From the IMG/VR virus record IMGVR_UViG_3300002350_000003, positions 1 through 64,000 of that record: DNA of 64,000 bases. One strand, written 5' to 3'. Below the pieces are notes generated by a model that ran no database searches, was not told the DNA's origin, and worked only from the letters and a program-made list of their open reading frames with translations. Shown piece by piece: positions 36,035-44,964 of this stretch. The DNA is from a virus. Positions within the stretch are counted from its first letter, which is position 1. Each line of letters opens with the position of its first letter. The position numbers and the translations under genes were made by a program.

Positions 36035-37067
36035 TTATTGTTCCCCTAACCTGTGGTATGATAATATTCTGTATTTGTTCGACTCTCATCTCGCCAACGT
36101 CTTTGGTTGGTATTTTGGGGAAAGATAACTTATACATTCTACCCAATTGTCTTTGGAGTTGAACTTTTGCCTCTCGACCCGCTTGATCATTGTCTAGTAA
36201 GACTATTATATGAGTGAGGGGCATTTTAGACAGTTTTAATTCTTGTTCTTTGCTAAGATTCCTACCAAAAAGACTCATTGACTGAGTAATACCAGCTTCA
36301 TATAGTCTCCAAACATCGCCCTGTCCTTCTACTAGAAATAATGATGATGTTTGTTTAACACTTTCTATAGCTCGGTGATAGTTATAAAAGAAATATCTCT
36401 TATCAAACCCCTTTGGGTCTAGAAGAAACTTTGGGCTTCTATATTCTTTTATAGACCTTGCTATACAAGCTATTACTTTATCGCCCGTATCATTATGAAT
36501 GGGGACTACTGATCTTTCGTATAATTTTGATCCACGATCATAACAATCTCCAACATCAAAATGAACTAAAGTTTCTGGTTTGAATCCCCTAGATATAAAA
36601 TATTGTGACGGTGTTTTTACGCATTCTTCTATTTCAATTGCTGGATAATTATCATCTAGTTTAACTTTAGAGTTTATTGTGTTTACTAGTTTATTAAAGT
36701 CATCTTCTTTTATTGGTTCTTTAACAATAGTTTTTTGAGATGAGCTTCTATCTTTTTTGATACCTAGAAAATCACACGCCCATTTTAGAGCATCAGAAAA
36801 TTCAGCCTCTACTCCAATCTCCTTTGAAAGTGATCCTCTTATAACTCCAAATATATCATTCCTGTATTGTTGCTGACAATCTCTAGTCCAGCATTTCCAT
36901 ATGCCTTTATCTTTAGAGAATGAGAATGCTCTTGGGTTATCGCTGCCTTCGTGGACAGGACAATTACAATAGATGTTATCTCCCAAAACTTCGTATTTCA
37001 TACCTAGTTTTGAGAATACTTCTTCTGATTGCTCGTTAAGACTATTCTTGATCTTCTGCAAGTCCAT
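36027..37067 (-). CDS. DnaG-like DNA primase (zinc finger and TOPRIM)
   Basis: 346 residues. The N-terminal zinc-binding domain has C-x-C-x2-H with 'KCWTRDC' (about residues 34-63). The TOPRIM domain has 'LFLVEGQGDVWRLYEAG' (catalytic Glu) and 'IIVLLDNDQAGREA' (Asp-x-Asp). It lacks the C-terminal helicase-binding domain of bacterial DnaG, so it is shorter than cellular primase. Makes RNA primers. It is encoded directly after and overlapping the helicase gene, so the two probably act as a pair. Confidence 0.9.
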   Translation of the reverse strand: MDLQKIKNSLNEQSEEVFSKLGMKYEVLGDNIYCNCPVHEGSDNPRAFSFSKDKGIWKCWTRDCQQQYRNDIFGVIRGSLSKEIGVEAEFSDALKWACDFLGIKKDRSSSQKTIVKEPIKEDDFNKLVNTINSKVKLDDNYPAIEIEECVKTPSQYFISRGFKPETLVHFDVGDCYDRGSKLYERSVVPIHNDTGDKVIACIARSIKEYRSPKFLLDPKGFDKRYFFYNYHRAIESVKQTSSLFLVEGQGDVWRLYEAGITQSMSLFGRNLSKEQELKLSKMPLTHIIVLLDNDQAGREAKVQLQRQLGRMYKLSFPKIPTKDVGEMRVEQIQNIIIPQVRGTING

Positions 37068-38508
37068 TAATTTTTAGCTTATCTAATGTATTCTGATCTA
37101 CCATACCAGTATCTCCAACTGGTTGATTCTTAAATTCATTACGTGTTTTAAGTTCTCTTAACTTGGCGTGAGATCCCTGCATTACCATGTTGATATAATC
37201 ACCATCGTCCAAACCTCCACCATGCCTTGAAACAATTGGCACAAGCTTCCTATTGCCAGCATTTGGCCCATCTTCTGCTAGTTCTTCTGGAGATTTGATT
37301 TTGAATATACTGAATGATGTACATAGCCAAATCAATCTGTCCGATCCAGAAACAGCGTCTGTGCTTTCTTTTGTTATGCCGTCACGGTTCAATTGTACAA
37401 AGGACAAGCATGGTATGTCAAGCTTGACGCAAAGATTATGTAGCGATGTAATCTGAAAACCAAGTGCTTGGTACTCTTGTATATTATTAGTAATAGAAGT
37501 GGATGACATTAACTTAAGATAATCATATATAATAAGACAGTTATTTGTCTTGCCATTATCACCCATCTTGACTTCTTGCATAACCCAACGTTTAATTAGG
37601 TTAAGTATTTGTTCAAATGGTTTTCCAGCAACGCTAACATAACTATAAGGTATAGACTCAATCTTTTCAATTGCTTCCATTACCTTGCGTCGTTTTTCTT
37701 CATCTTCTGTAAACTTACCAGTGGCTACTTCATTGATTGGAACTCCACTTATGTTTGCCAATAGTCTATTTAAATGATCTTCCTTACTCATTTCAGTATC
37801 TAACATCAATACTGGAACTCCACCAGAAGATACATTTAATGCTACATTATCAGCGAACACGCTTTTCCCAACTTTGGGTCGTGCTGATATTAAATCAACA
37901 CACTTCCTTCGCAATCCACCGCCAATTGCTTCATCATACTTGTTGAAGCCGGTTGGAATGCCTATAATGTCACATTTATTTTCTTCTAGAAACTGTATAT
38001 AATCTTTGGCATCCTTGCCAATCTTTTCTGGAAGATCGCCGCTATCATCTTCCCTTAAGAAATCAGTAACTGGATTCTCCAGTATTTGTATAATCTCATT
38101 TATAGACTCAGCACCAGTAACACTATCTACATCTTTATGAATTTTTGCAGTAAGACCTTTTATCTTACGTGCAAATTCAAACTTCTTCATCTGTATTGCA
38201 AAGCTAAACACATTATCTTTGTTGATTGGGAAGTCCATTAAAGACTTAATATACTTCAACTCTTGATCTGTGTTTATGCTTTCAGAAAGATTCAACTGAT
38301 CTGCTGCCGACAGTATTGATGGTATATCTACTTTCTGATCGTTGAGAATAACCTTTTCAATGCACTTAAACAATATTTGATTATTCAAATGTCCGAAAGT
38401 ATCTTGACTCACTACGTCAGATATAGCTACATATCCATCTATACCGTGCTGCAATAGTCCAGCTAAAACGGCTCTTTCTGATCCAATATCAGTTAGTTTA
38501 ACTTCCAT
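37042..38508 (-). CDS. DnaB-like replicative helicase
   Basis: 488 residues from ATG 38508, one base after the upstream stop (TAATATG). Starts at 38550 or 38586 are possible but lack ribosome sites and overlap a conserved zinc finger. The N-terminal DnaB domain has 'ERAVLAGLL' and 'FKCIEKVI'. The RecA-like C-terminal core has Walker A 'ARPKVGKSVFADN', Walker B 'NCLIIYDYLKLM' and the late 'GSDRLIWLC' arginine-finger region. Hexameric 5'-3' unwinding is known for the family. No intein is present. Confidence 0.92.
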   Translation of the reverse strand: MEVKLTDIGSERAVLAGLLQHGIDGYVAISDVVSQDTFGHLNNQILFKCIEKVILNDQKVDIPSILSAADQLNLSESINTDQELKYIKSLMDFPINKDNVFSFAIQMKKFEFARKIKGLTAKIHKDVDSVTGAESINEIIQILENPVTDFLREDDSGDLPEKIGKDAKDYIQFLEENKCDIIGIPTGFNKYDEAIGGGLRRKCVDLISARPKVGKSVFADNVALNVSSGGVPVLMLDTEMSKEDHLNRLLANISGVPINEVATGKFTEDEEKRRKVMEAIEKIESIPYSYVSVAGKPFEQILNLIKRWVMQEVKMGDNGKTNNCLIIYDYLKLMSSTSITNNIQEYQALGFQITSLHNLCVKLDIPCLSFVQLNRDGITKESTDAVSGSDRLIWLCTSFSIFKIKSPEELAEDGPNAGNRKLVPIVSRHGGGLDDGDYINMVMQGSHAKLRELKTRNEFKNQPVGDTGMVDQNTLDKLKINGLAEDQE

Positions 38509-38509
38509 A

Positions 38510-38929
38510 TTATTTGCCGGTGCATCGATTGCAACGGTAGTAATCTCCATGAACAAACTTGGGATCTTCCTTGAATGATTTTCCACAAACGTGGCACTCT
38601 ACTTCTACTCTTTTATGTGGTTGACGGCGACGGGGTGTTCTCTCAAACTGTGGAGTTTCTACATCCTTAAACTCGCCCGTGTCTTTCCACTCGTTCTTTC
38701 TGGCTCTCACGGCTTCTTTTCTCCTAGTATTAGAATTACTATCCTGCTTAAAAACAGTAAAATCTTCATTCACGCTTGCAGGAGGCGTGGAAGATTGTAT
38801 TTTCTTTATGCTTTCCTTTTTCACTTCTTTTGGAACGCTGGCTACGGTTGGACTATCACCAACTAGTGCTTTTAATAAAGCTTGCTTTTGCTCATCGTTA
38901 AGCATATTTATAAAATCGTTCATACTCAT
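38510..38929 (-). CDS. Zinc-finger protein upstream of helicase (139 aa)
   Basis: The N-terminal 30 residues form an acidic helix ('NDFINMLNDEQKQALLKAL'). The middle is Lys/Ser-rich and probably disordered. The last 30 residues hold two CxxC pairs (CHVCGKSF and CNRC), a zinc finger. Start ATG 38929 overlaps the upstream stop (ATGA). Helix-linker-zinc-finger and its position next to the helicase suggest a loader or DNA-binding adaptor. That role is inference. Confidence 0.6.
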   Translation of the reverse strand: MSMNDFINMLNDEQKQALLKALVGDSPTVASVPKEVKKESIKKIQSSTPPASVNEDFTVFKQDSNSNTRRKEAVRARKNEWKDTGEFKDVETPQFERTPRRRQPHKRVEVECHVCGKSFKEDPKFVHGDYYRCNRCTGK

Positions 38930-39402
38930 GATCGTTTACCTTTCTCAAGTAGTATATCGGCTTTTCTCTTTAGTTCAAATACTTTACCATCTAATGATTG
39001 TAGCCTAGCCTCTGCTACTTCTCTCATATTTTCTAGCGATGCAGCATATGAATTACTATTAGCTAATATGTGCTTCTTAGATTCGTGCTTAGTATACTGA
39101 CCAAACTCTTGACTATTCTTAACAATTAGCTTTTCCATTTGATCATTGCACCAGTTCAATGCCACTTTATTCTTACTTATTTCGTCTTGAATGTAGGTAG
39201 CGTAACCATATAAAAGATATGCGGCATCAAATAGTTCTGTTTGTGTTAACTTCCTAAGTTGATCAGAGGACATATCTGCTACAAACAAATATTCTTCTCT
39301 AAAAGAAGAGAACTTTGTATTACTCAAATTTATATAGTCATTAATTGATGCTATATATTCTGCTAACTTATCAGATGCCTTTAATTCTTTGTCGCCACTC
39401 AT
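38926..39402 (-). CDS. Helical hypothetical protein in recombination block (158 aa)
   Basis: Almost entirely alpha-helical by composition, with a probable coiled coil over the last 60 residues ('MREVAEARLQSLDGKVFELKRKADILLEKGK'; only part is a heptad). No cysteine cluster and no membrane segment. It overlaps the nuclease gene by 32 bases and the zinc-finger gene by four. Similar helical proteins lie beside recombinases in many phages, but no function is recognised. Confidence 0.55.
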   Translation of the reverse strand: MSGDKELKASDKLAEYIASINDYINLSNTKFSSFREEYLFVADMSSDQLRKLTQTELFDAAYLLYGYATYIQDEISKNKVALNWCNDQMEKLIVKNSQEFGQYTKHESKKHILANSNSYAASLENMREVAEARLQSLDGKVFELKRKADILLEKGKRS

Positions 39403-39793
39403 CGTCGCTTTCTGAATATTTTAGGGTTATTAGTTCAATTCCATTCAACTCACACCAGTTTATCTTATCATCGTCACGAACTTGACCTTTTATGAAGTCT
39501 GCTTTGCTCCTATGAAAGAATGGATTGTACTCATAGTGCTGCTCTCCATGAACCTCAACCCCCAGTTTAATAGAAGGAATATAAAAGTCAAGGTACAGTA
39601 CAGATTTTCTATGTAAGGCTGTGCTTCCCGGTAACTTTACTTCTTCTAGTATTCTATAACTATTGTAGATTTCTTTTAGTAAGTTTCTAGCCCGAATATG
39701 ATATTTAGATCGCTTACGCTTGTCATCATTAAAAACATCATATCCAGTTAGATTCCACGCATATTCTTTACCATTTATGCCGGTAACTTTCAA
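39371..39793 (-). CDS. Small restriction-fold endonuclease (DUF559/Vsr-like), TTG start
   Basis: 140 residues. 'YLDFYIPSIKLGVEVHGEQHYE' (D69, E79 region) and the downstream 'DDDKINWCELNGIELITLKY' give the D...ExH/Q plus strand pattern of small PD-(D/E)XK nucleases. The start is TTG at 39793, sharing TTGA with the recombinase stop and preceded by AAAGGAG five bases away; no ATG fits. Directly following a RecA-like gene, it may process recombination intermediates, possibly as a Holliday-junction or debranching nuclease. Confidence 0.65.
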   Translation of the reverse strand: MKVTGINGKEYAWNLTGYDVFNDDKRKRSKYHIRARNLLKEIYNSYRILEEVKLPGSTALHRKSVLYLDFYIPSIKLGVEVHGEQHYEYNPFFHRSKADFIKGQVRDDDKINWCELNGIELITLKYSESDDEWRQRIKGI

Positions 39794-40896
39794 TGAAGCT
39801 CCTTTATCTTGTTATAAATAAATGATGAAATTGCTAGATTGCCATTCAAGAATTCTGCTACGTTGTTAACGCCTTGAAACTTAAAGAATCTTTCTATTTC
39901 GTCTGGAGTCTTGCCTATCTGGTTTTCTTCTAGCACCTTAGAAACAATGGGATTTTCTGGTTCATCTACGGCACACTGTATAGTATACCAAGCACCAGCC
40001 GCTTTGATAAGTCTAAACTCACAGGCAATCTGAATTATCTCTTGTACTTCGTCAACTCCAACCCCGTACTTAATCCAACTTTCTGCTGTACTATTTGGCC
40101 TACCGCCAGCGGTTGATGTTTTTATTACCCAGTTTGCTATCTGACCAACGTGTACACCAGTATCTTTTGGAACTTGCCACTTTCCGCGATGGGTGATCAC
40201 CATGTTTGTACCGGCTTGATATTGTAACATGTTTCCACAATCTGCCATCTTTTGTGGTGCATATGGAGATCCGCCAGTATTAGCAATATTATGAGTAATA
40301 CAAATTAATATAGTCTTATTCTTCATAAGCGTACCACTAATACGCTTGAAAAACATGGAGAGTAATCTTGGCAAAGCATTTCTTACGCCCGTTCTAACTT
40401 CTCCCTCTAGCTCACACGCTGGAACCATATTAGATAGTGAGTCTGTAATTATGAGGCAACCGGGATCATTGTTAATATAAAACTCAATAATGTTTAAGAA
40501 GTCTTCTGCTGATAGAACTCTCTCATCAGTTGATTCTATAATGATAATATTATCTGGTTCTAGACCTTTAATACCATCAAAGTTTTGCTTAGATAGTCTA
40601 CCCTCTGTGTTTATATAAATGATTCTTTTGTTGAGCTTTTGACACTTGGCAGCAAAATGTAATGCTGTTGTGGTTTTTCCGCTTTTTGGATCTCCCGTCA
40701 TTACTACTACAGATCCTTCTCTTAGCCCACCGCCCAAAGCAATATCAAGGGCTGGAGATATTCCTATAACTCCCAGACTATTTATATTTTGAAGAACTTC
40801 TGTTCCACTCCTAACAACATCGCCATACTTACTTACTATAGAATTACTAACCGCATCTTCTGAAAACTTACCTGTTATCTTTTTGGTTTTGCTCAT
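39790..40896 (-). CDS. RecA/UvsX-like recombinase
   Basis: 368 residues. Walker A 'GDPKSGKTT' (68-76), catalytic Glu in 'NTEGRLS', Walker B 'CLIITDSLSNM', and the 'ITHNIANTGGSPYAPQKM' loop correspond to RecA-family ATPase and DNA-binding loop L2. The C-terminal 80 residues are a separate small helical domain. Catalyses strand exchange and recombination-dependent replication in this family. It overlaps both neighbours by four bases. Confidence 0.88.
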   Translation of the reverse strand: MSKTKKITGKFSEDAVSNSIVSKYGDVVRSGTEVLQNINSLGVIGISPALDIALGGGLREGSVVVMTGDPKSGKTTTALHFAAKCQKLNKRIIYINTEGRLSKQNFDGIKGLEPDNIIIIESTDERVLSAEDFLNIIEFYINNDPGCLIITDSLSNMVPACELEGEVRTGVRNALPRLLSMFFKRISGTLMKNKTILICITHNIANTGGSPYAPQKMADCGNMLQYQAGTNMVITHRGKWQVPKDTGVHVGQIANWVIKTSTAGGRPNSTAESWIKYGVGVDEVQEIIQIACEFRLIKAAGAWYTIQCAVDEPENPIVSKVLEENQIGKTPDEIERFFKFQGVNNVAEFLNGNLAISSFIYNKIKELH

Positions 40897-41408
40897 AAAT
40901 TCCTCAGTTGGTTCAACGTTGTCCTTTTTGTATTATAGCCGCTAGACGATCTAGTTTCAAGCGGTGTATTTTCTTCTTTAACTTCAAGATTAACTTGGGG
41001 TTTATTTTGTTCTTCTTCAATCTTCTTTTGATATTTGGCAATTACTTTTTCTGCTTCTGGGCTAATCTTATATCCTCTTCCATTTTGCACACCAAGTACC
41101 AGTAGCCTATCAAAGTCTTTTGATTTTATAGCTTGCAATATAGCTTCTTCGCTATATTTCTTTTTAAGCTGAACCGCAGCACCGTGCTGTTTCTTCCACA
41201 ACCAATGTAGTGGATCACCTTTAGTCCAGAACTTATATGAAGGTTTACCCAAGTTCAATTTTTCAGATCTTCTCAAAACTATATATTCTGCAACATATGC
41301 TTCAAAAGTACAGTATTCACCAGTATGAATATGCTTGTATTTATGAGTTTCTGACCATTCTTTTTGATACGTCTGATTAAATAATTGCGGCTTATCTTTG
41401 TTTGACAT
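40893..41408 (-). CDS. Hypothetical protein upstream of recombinase (171 aa)
   Basis: The N-terminal 100 residues are basic and aromatic ('KFWTKGDPLHWLWKKQHGAAVQLKKKYSEE' region), likely nucleic-acid-binding. The C-terminal third is Glu/Lys/Asn-rich and probably disordered. It overlaps the recombinase start (ATGA). No family recognised. A recombination mediator role would fit the position but is a guess. Confidence 0.5.
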   Translation of the reverse strand: MSNKDKPQLFNQTYQKEWSETHKYKHIHTGEYCTFEAYVAEYIVLRRSEKLNLGKPSYKFWTKGDPLHWLWKKQHGAAVQLKKKYSEEAILQAIKSKDFDRLLVLGVQNGRGYKISPEAEKVIAKYQKKIEEEQNKPQVNLEVKEENTPLETRSSSGYNTKRTTLNQLRNL

Positions 41409-41820
41409 AGTTATAAATTATCGCCTCTTCAAAACATTGATCAATATTATCTTCTTCTTCAAGCTGTTTTATCAGCTCTGGAATAACCCAGATACTTTTT
41501 TCAACTCTAGATTCAAACACTTTTCCAACAGTATAAGTTTGCCTCTCTGACTGCCCAAAAGAAGCAAGGATAGATCTTGTTAGATAAACACCGTCTGAGT
41601 TGCATGTATCAACTTCAATGGAATTAGATCTATACTGTAGACCAACTTTGGTTACACCCAGATTTTTTTGTTTACAATAATCTTTAAGCTCTAACCACTC
41701 TGAATACTCTCTTAAGTATATTTCTTCATTGTTTGTCAGGGTTGCTCTTATCCAAGTATTGTACTTGTTTTTTTTATATTCTTCTAGCCAATCTTGATAT
41801 GATCTTATGAAATTTATCAT
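41392..41820 (-). CDS. Hypothetical protein (142 aa)
   Basis: Soluble alpha/beta-like protein with a Trp/Tyr-rich first half and an acidic C-terminus. No motifs recognised. It overlaps its neighbours by 17 and four bases, so it belongs to the replication operon. Confidence 0.5.
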   Translation of the reverse strand: MINFIRSYQDWLEEYKKNKYNTWIRATLTNNEEIYLREYSEWLELKDYCKQKNLGVTKVGLQYRSNSIEVDTCNSDGVYLTRSILASFGQSERQTYTVGKVFESRVEKSIWVIPELIKQLEEEDNIDQCFEEAIIYNYVKQR

Positions 41821-42101
41821 CTTATTTTAGTAACACATTCGTGCTTTATTGGAGTAACTTTTCTTTTTTCATCTATCATTGTAGATGCACTTTCTGTCAT
41901 TATAGTAGCACCGTTCTGACGAGCAAACTGCTGATCGATCAATGTTTTTGGTGGTTCTACTTTATTTTTCTTGATATGTTTTTCTATAGCTCCAGAAGCT
42001 CTATCTAAATCTGTTGCTATTTGTTCTATTGATTGTCCAGACTTAAATTTTTCTTCAACATAAAAAGCTTCTGCTTTTCCAAGTGGTCCTGTTTTAGCCA
42101 T
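41817..42101 (-). CDS. Small HTH-like protein (94 aa)
   Basis: 'FKSGQSIEQIATDLDRASGAIEKHIKK' (residues 19-45) reads as a helix-turn-helix of the resolvase/Myb-like type. The C-terminal half is low-complexity. It has a strong AAAGGAG site eight bases before ATG. Possibly a small DNA-binding regulator of the operon. No target is visible. Confidence 0.5.
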   Translation of the reverse strand: MAKTGPLGKAEAFYVEEKFKSGQSIEQIATDLDRASGAIEKHIKKNKVEPPKTLIDQQFARQNGATIMTESASTMIDEKRKVTPIKHECVTKIR

Positions 42102-42441
42102 TGATGAAACTCCTTTGCGCTCTAGTCATATATAGTGAGTTCTTGCTTTTCAAATACGATGTATAATAATTGTATGTTTGTTGACTTACGGGCTTATACT
42201 CTAATCTTAGATTAGACTCTCTATGACTGTCTGCTCCATAAGGATCATAAGGTTGATTATTGAATGTGATGATGGCATATTTCATCTGAACCCTACCTTC
42301 ACCCATGTCGGTAGTAATAGTCTTAGCAAAAACTCGTTCAGATTCATCTGTGATGGATCTGCCAAGTTTGTTTAACAATACTTCATGAATTTCTTTCTTA
42401 TCAATATTTTCAAAACTATCTGATGAGCTAATAAACTTCAT
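42094..42441 (-). CDS. Hypothetical protein (115 aa)
   Basis: Polar protein with a beta-rich middle ('GRVQMKYAIITFNNQPYDP') and a Tyr/Ser/Asn-rich tail. No cysteine motif or membrane segment. It overlaps the zinc-ribbon gene by four and the HTH gene by eight bases. Function not recognised. Confidence 0.5.
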   Translation of the reverse strand: MKFISSSDSFENIDKKEIHEVLLNKLGRSITDESERVFAKTITTDMGEGRVQMKYAIITFNNQPYDPYGADSHRESNLRLEYKPVSQQTYNYYTSYLKSKNSLYMTRAQRSFING

Positions 42442-42788
42442 TTTTCACCTGTCATTATATATTTAGTTCTTTGGGTTTCTGACATTTTATTTATTTCTTT
42501 TTTGGAGGCAGACCCCAATGAAGAAAAGTGCGAGTCATTACCCACACTCTTCTTCGATTGGGCTTCTATCTCAGACTTCTCGTAGTGACCTTTTTTAGAC
42601 CAATTTCTATCCGCGAGACTTCCAATAGTCTTAGGTTCTGACATAAAAGAAGCTATGCCACCATATATTACCCTTCTCAGACCTTCTTTTCCACAATTTG
42701 TACATTGAGTCAAAGCATCATCTTTTATAGATTGGTAAACGTCCTTCATTTCATGCGAACATTCATCACAAACGTAGTCATATAGCAT
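42438..42788 (-). CDS. FmdB-type zinc-ribbon protein (116 aa)
   Basis: 'YDYVCDECSHEMKD' and 'CTNCGKEGLRRVIYGG' near the N-terminus form the two-knuckle (CxxC...CxxC) zinc ribbon of FmdB-like regulatory proteins, including the conserved Arg and 'GG' after the second pair. The Ser/Lys-rich remainder is probably disordered. A GAGG site precedes it, directly after phoH. Likely a small nucleic-acid- or protein-binding factor. Confidence 0.7.
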   Translation of the reverse strand: MLYDYVCDECSHEMKDVYQSIKDDALTQCTNCGKEGLRRVIYGGIASFMSEPKTIGSLADRNWSKKGHYEKSEIEAQSKKSVGNDSHFSSLGSASKKEINKMSETQRTKYIMTGEK

Positions 42789-42795
42789 TTTTTCC

Positions 42796-43488
42796 TCAAG
42801 ATTCTAGAGCGTGTAAAACCGCTCCTAATATTCCATTTCTTTGTATATCTTGATAACCTAAACCGCAAATACCAATACCATTGATATTACTTAATTTATC
42901 TATACATTCTAATAATCCATTACCACGATACAAGTCTGTTTGTTTTGTATCGCCATTGATCATAACCTTAGAATTCTCGCCCATTCTTGTTATAAACATT
43001 TTAATCTGCTCTAATGTGCAATTTTGGGCTTCATCTAAAATCATATATGCATTATGGAATGTTGATCCTCTCATTGTTTCTAACGGCTCAAATCTTATTC
43101 TTCTAGTATTATAGTACAAGCCAAACTTATCTCTGCCTAGAAAATATTTAAGATTTTCTTCCATAGGCTGTAAGTATGGTTTAATTTTGTCCCCAAGTTC
43201 TCCCGGTAAAGAACCAATATCTTTGCCAGTGCAAACTAAGGGTCTTGTTACTATAATGGATTCTATCTTATCCTTCATAAGATGTTCAGCAGCTATACCG
43301 GCAGCAATAAAAGATTTGCCAGTACCAGATGGGCCAGTGCAAAAAATAATATCATTCTCAACAATAGATAAGATATATTCTTTTTGATTGTCTGTTTTAG
43401 CTATTAAAACATTTTCTTTAGGAGTTTGCTTTTTATTTTTTTTGTTGTTATTATTCTTTCTCGGATTGTTATTTGCCGCTGCTGCCAA
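42796..43488 (-). CDS. phoH: PhoH-like P-loop ATPase, TTG start
   Basis: 230 residues. After an Asn/Lys-rich tail, Walker A 'GPSGTGKSF' (about 52-60), 'TRPLVCTGKDIGSLPGEL', Walker B 'MILDEAQN' and 'NGDTKQTDL' match the PhoH ATPase domain, which is related to the RecD-type superfamily I core. Start is TTG at 43488, with GAGGAG nine bases upstream and inside the dUTPase reading frame; no usable ATG precedes the P-loop. The family occurs widely in phages, with probable RNA-related or helicase-like function. Confidence 0.9.
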   Translation of the reverse strand: MAAAANNNPRKNNNNKKNKKQTPKENVLIAKTDNQKEYILSIVENDIIFCTGPSGTGKSFIAAGIAAEHLMKDKIESIIVTRPLVCTGKDIGSLPGELGDKIKPYLQPMEENLKYFLGRDKFGLYYNTRRIRFEPLETMRGSTFHNAYMILDEAQNCTLEQIKMFITRMGENSKVMINGDTKQTDLYRGNGLLECIDKLSNINGIGICGLGYQDIQRNGILGAVLHALES

Positions 43489-43888
43489 AGCCGTTGTCTC
43501 CTCGTTGCGAGGAACCTAACGTTTCATGGACCTCCATACTTACGCGAGGAACCTCTTGGAATATAATCTGAGCGATTCTATCCCCGGTATTTATACCTAC
43601 AACTTCATCAGAAGTGTTGTATAAGCATACCATTATTTCTCCTCTATATCCGCTATCCACTACCCCTGCTAAAACATCAATTCCATGTTTAACTGATAGT
43701 CCCGATCTGGGCCAAATTAAACCGGCAAAGTGTTCTGGCATTTGTATTGCTATCCCCGTTCTGACAGTCTTACGTTGTTTTGGTGGTATGACGGTATCAA
43801 GCACTGAGTATAAGTCAAATCCTGCGTCATTTATATTAGCTTTTGTTGGAACTTTGGCATTATTATCAAGTAATTGAACAGAAATCAT
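43469..43888 (-). CDS. dut: dUTP diphosphatase
   Basis: 139 residues with all five trimeric dUTPase motifs in order: 'DAGFDLYS' (I), 'RSGLSVKHGI' (II), 'GVVDSGYRGEI' (III, catalytic Asp), 'GDRIAQIIF' (IV) and 'RGDNGFGSSG' (V). Hydrolyses dUTP to dUMP, limiting uracil in DNA and feeding dTMP synthesis. Overlaps nrdB by four bases (ATGA). Confidence 0.95.
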   Translation of the reverse strand: MISVQLLDNNAKVPTKANINDAGFDLYSVLDTVIPPKQRKTVRTGIAIQMPEHFAGLIWPRSGLSVKHGIDVLAGVVDSGYRGEIMVCLYNTSDEVVGINTGDRIAQIIFQEVPRVSMEVHETLGSSQRGDNGFGSSGK

Positions 43889-44964
43889 AGATCGAATCCT
43901 CCTAGGTCAACATCCTCTAAGTCATTCTTACTAGCACCAATCTTATATGAAGTAATTTCATGCTCTTGTGGTGCAACTTGTACTGATTCACTATTCATCC
44001 AAGGGTCAGTCCATCCAGATATTGGGTTTCTACAACCCTTATCGTATGGTAGTCCTATATTCTTTCTTCTGGTCATACATAGCCAATCAATGTATTCAGC
44101 CATTACCTTTTCATTTAAGCCAATGATTGATCCATCTTTAAATAGATATTCTGCCCATGCTTTTTCCTCATTTGCTGCGGATTCAAACATTGCTACGGCT
44201 TCTTCTTGGCATTCTTCTGCTATCTTTACAAATCCCTCTTCTGGAACATTATGAAGAATCTTAATAATTTCCTGAGTATTATAAAGATGTAATGCCTCAT
44301 CGCGTTTTATTAGTTTAATAATGTCTGCATTACCGATCATTTTCTTATTTTCTGCAAACGCGAATGCAGAAATAAATGAGACATAAAATCTAACTGCTTC
44401 AAGTATGTTAACGCTAATGAGAGTTAGGTAAATCTGCTTTTTTATATCTTTAACTTTGCCGGAATGACCTACTTCTCGTAAAGCGTTATATTCTTTTATT
44501 GCTACATTAGCTCGTTTGAGAATTTCTTTGTCTGTTAAACAGCTATCTAATATTTCACTAGGATTATTATATACGTTCTTAATAATATATGTATAGCTGT
44601 AACTATGAATTTGTTCGAAAAATTGCCAAACATTCATACAAGCTTCTAATTCTGGATTAGAAACATACTGATTGAAGCTTGGAACACCCCTACAAATAAC
44701 TGAATCAAGCATAGTTTGATATTTAAGATTAGATGTGAAAATAAATCTTTCATTCTCACTCATAATATCATCATTTTTGAAGTCATTACGATCTTTCTTC
44801 AGTTCTATTTCTTCTGGACGCCAAAAGAATTCAATTTGTTTCTTATATAAATCAAAAAATACTGGATATTTAAATTTATCATATCTCTGTAATGATAAGT
44901 TTTCGCCTAAAAATAATGGTTGCTTCAAGTAGTCAACGTTTTTAGTATTTAATATTGTTTTCAT
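43885..44964 (-). CDS. nrdB: Class Ia ribonucleotide reductase beta subunit
   Basis: 359 residues. Diiron ligands are visible: D87, E117, H120, E189, E223 and H226, with the radical Tyr at Y124 ('EQIHSYSYT'). The C-terminal tail 'DLGGFDL' is of the kind that binds the alpha subunit. The start at 44964 lies inside the 3' end of the HNH gene. With NrdA it reduces NDPs to dNDPs. No intron or intein interrupts it. Confidence 0.95.
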   Translation of the reverse strand: MKTILNTKNVDYLKQPLFLGENLSLQRYDKFKYPVFFDLYKKQIEFFWRPEEIELKKDRNDFKNDDIMSENERFIFTSNLKYQTMLDSVICRGVPSFNQYVSNPELEACMNVWQFFEQIHSYSYTYIIKNVYNNPSEILDSCLTDKEILKRANVAIKEYNALREVGHSGKVKDIKKQIYLTLISVNILEAVRFYVSFISAFAFAENKKMIGNADIIKLIKRDEALHLYNTQEIIKILHNVPEEGFVKIAEECQEEAVAMFESAANEEKAWAEYLFKDGSIIGLNEKVMAEYIDWLCMTRRKNIGLPYDKGCRNPISGWTDPWMNSESVQVAPQEHEITSYKIGASKNDLEDVDLGGFDL

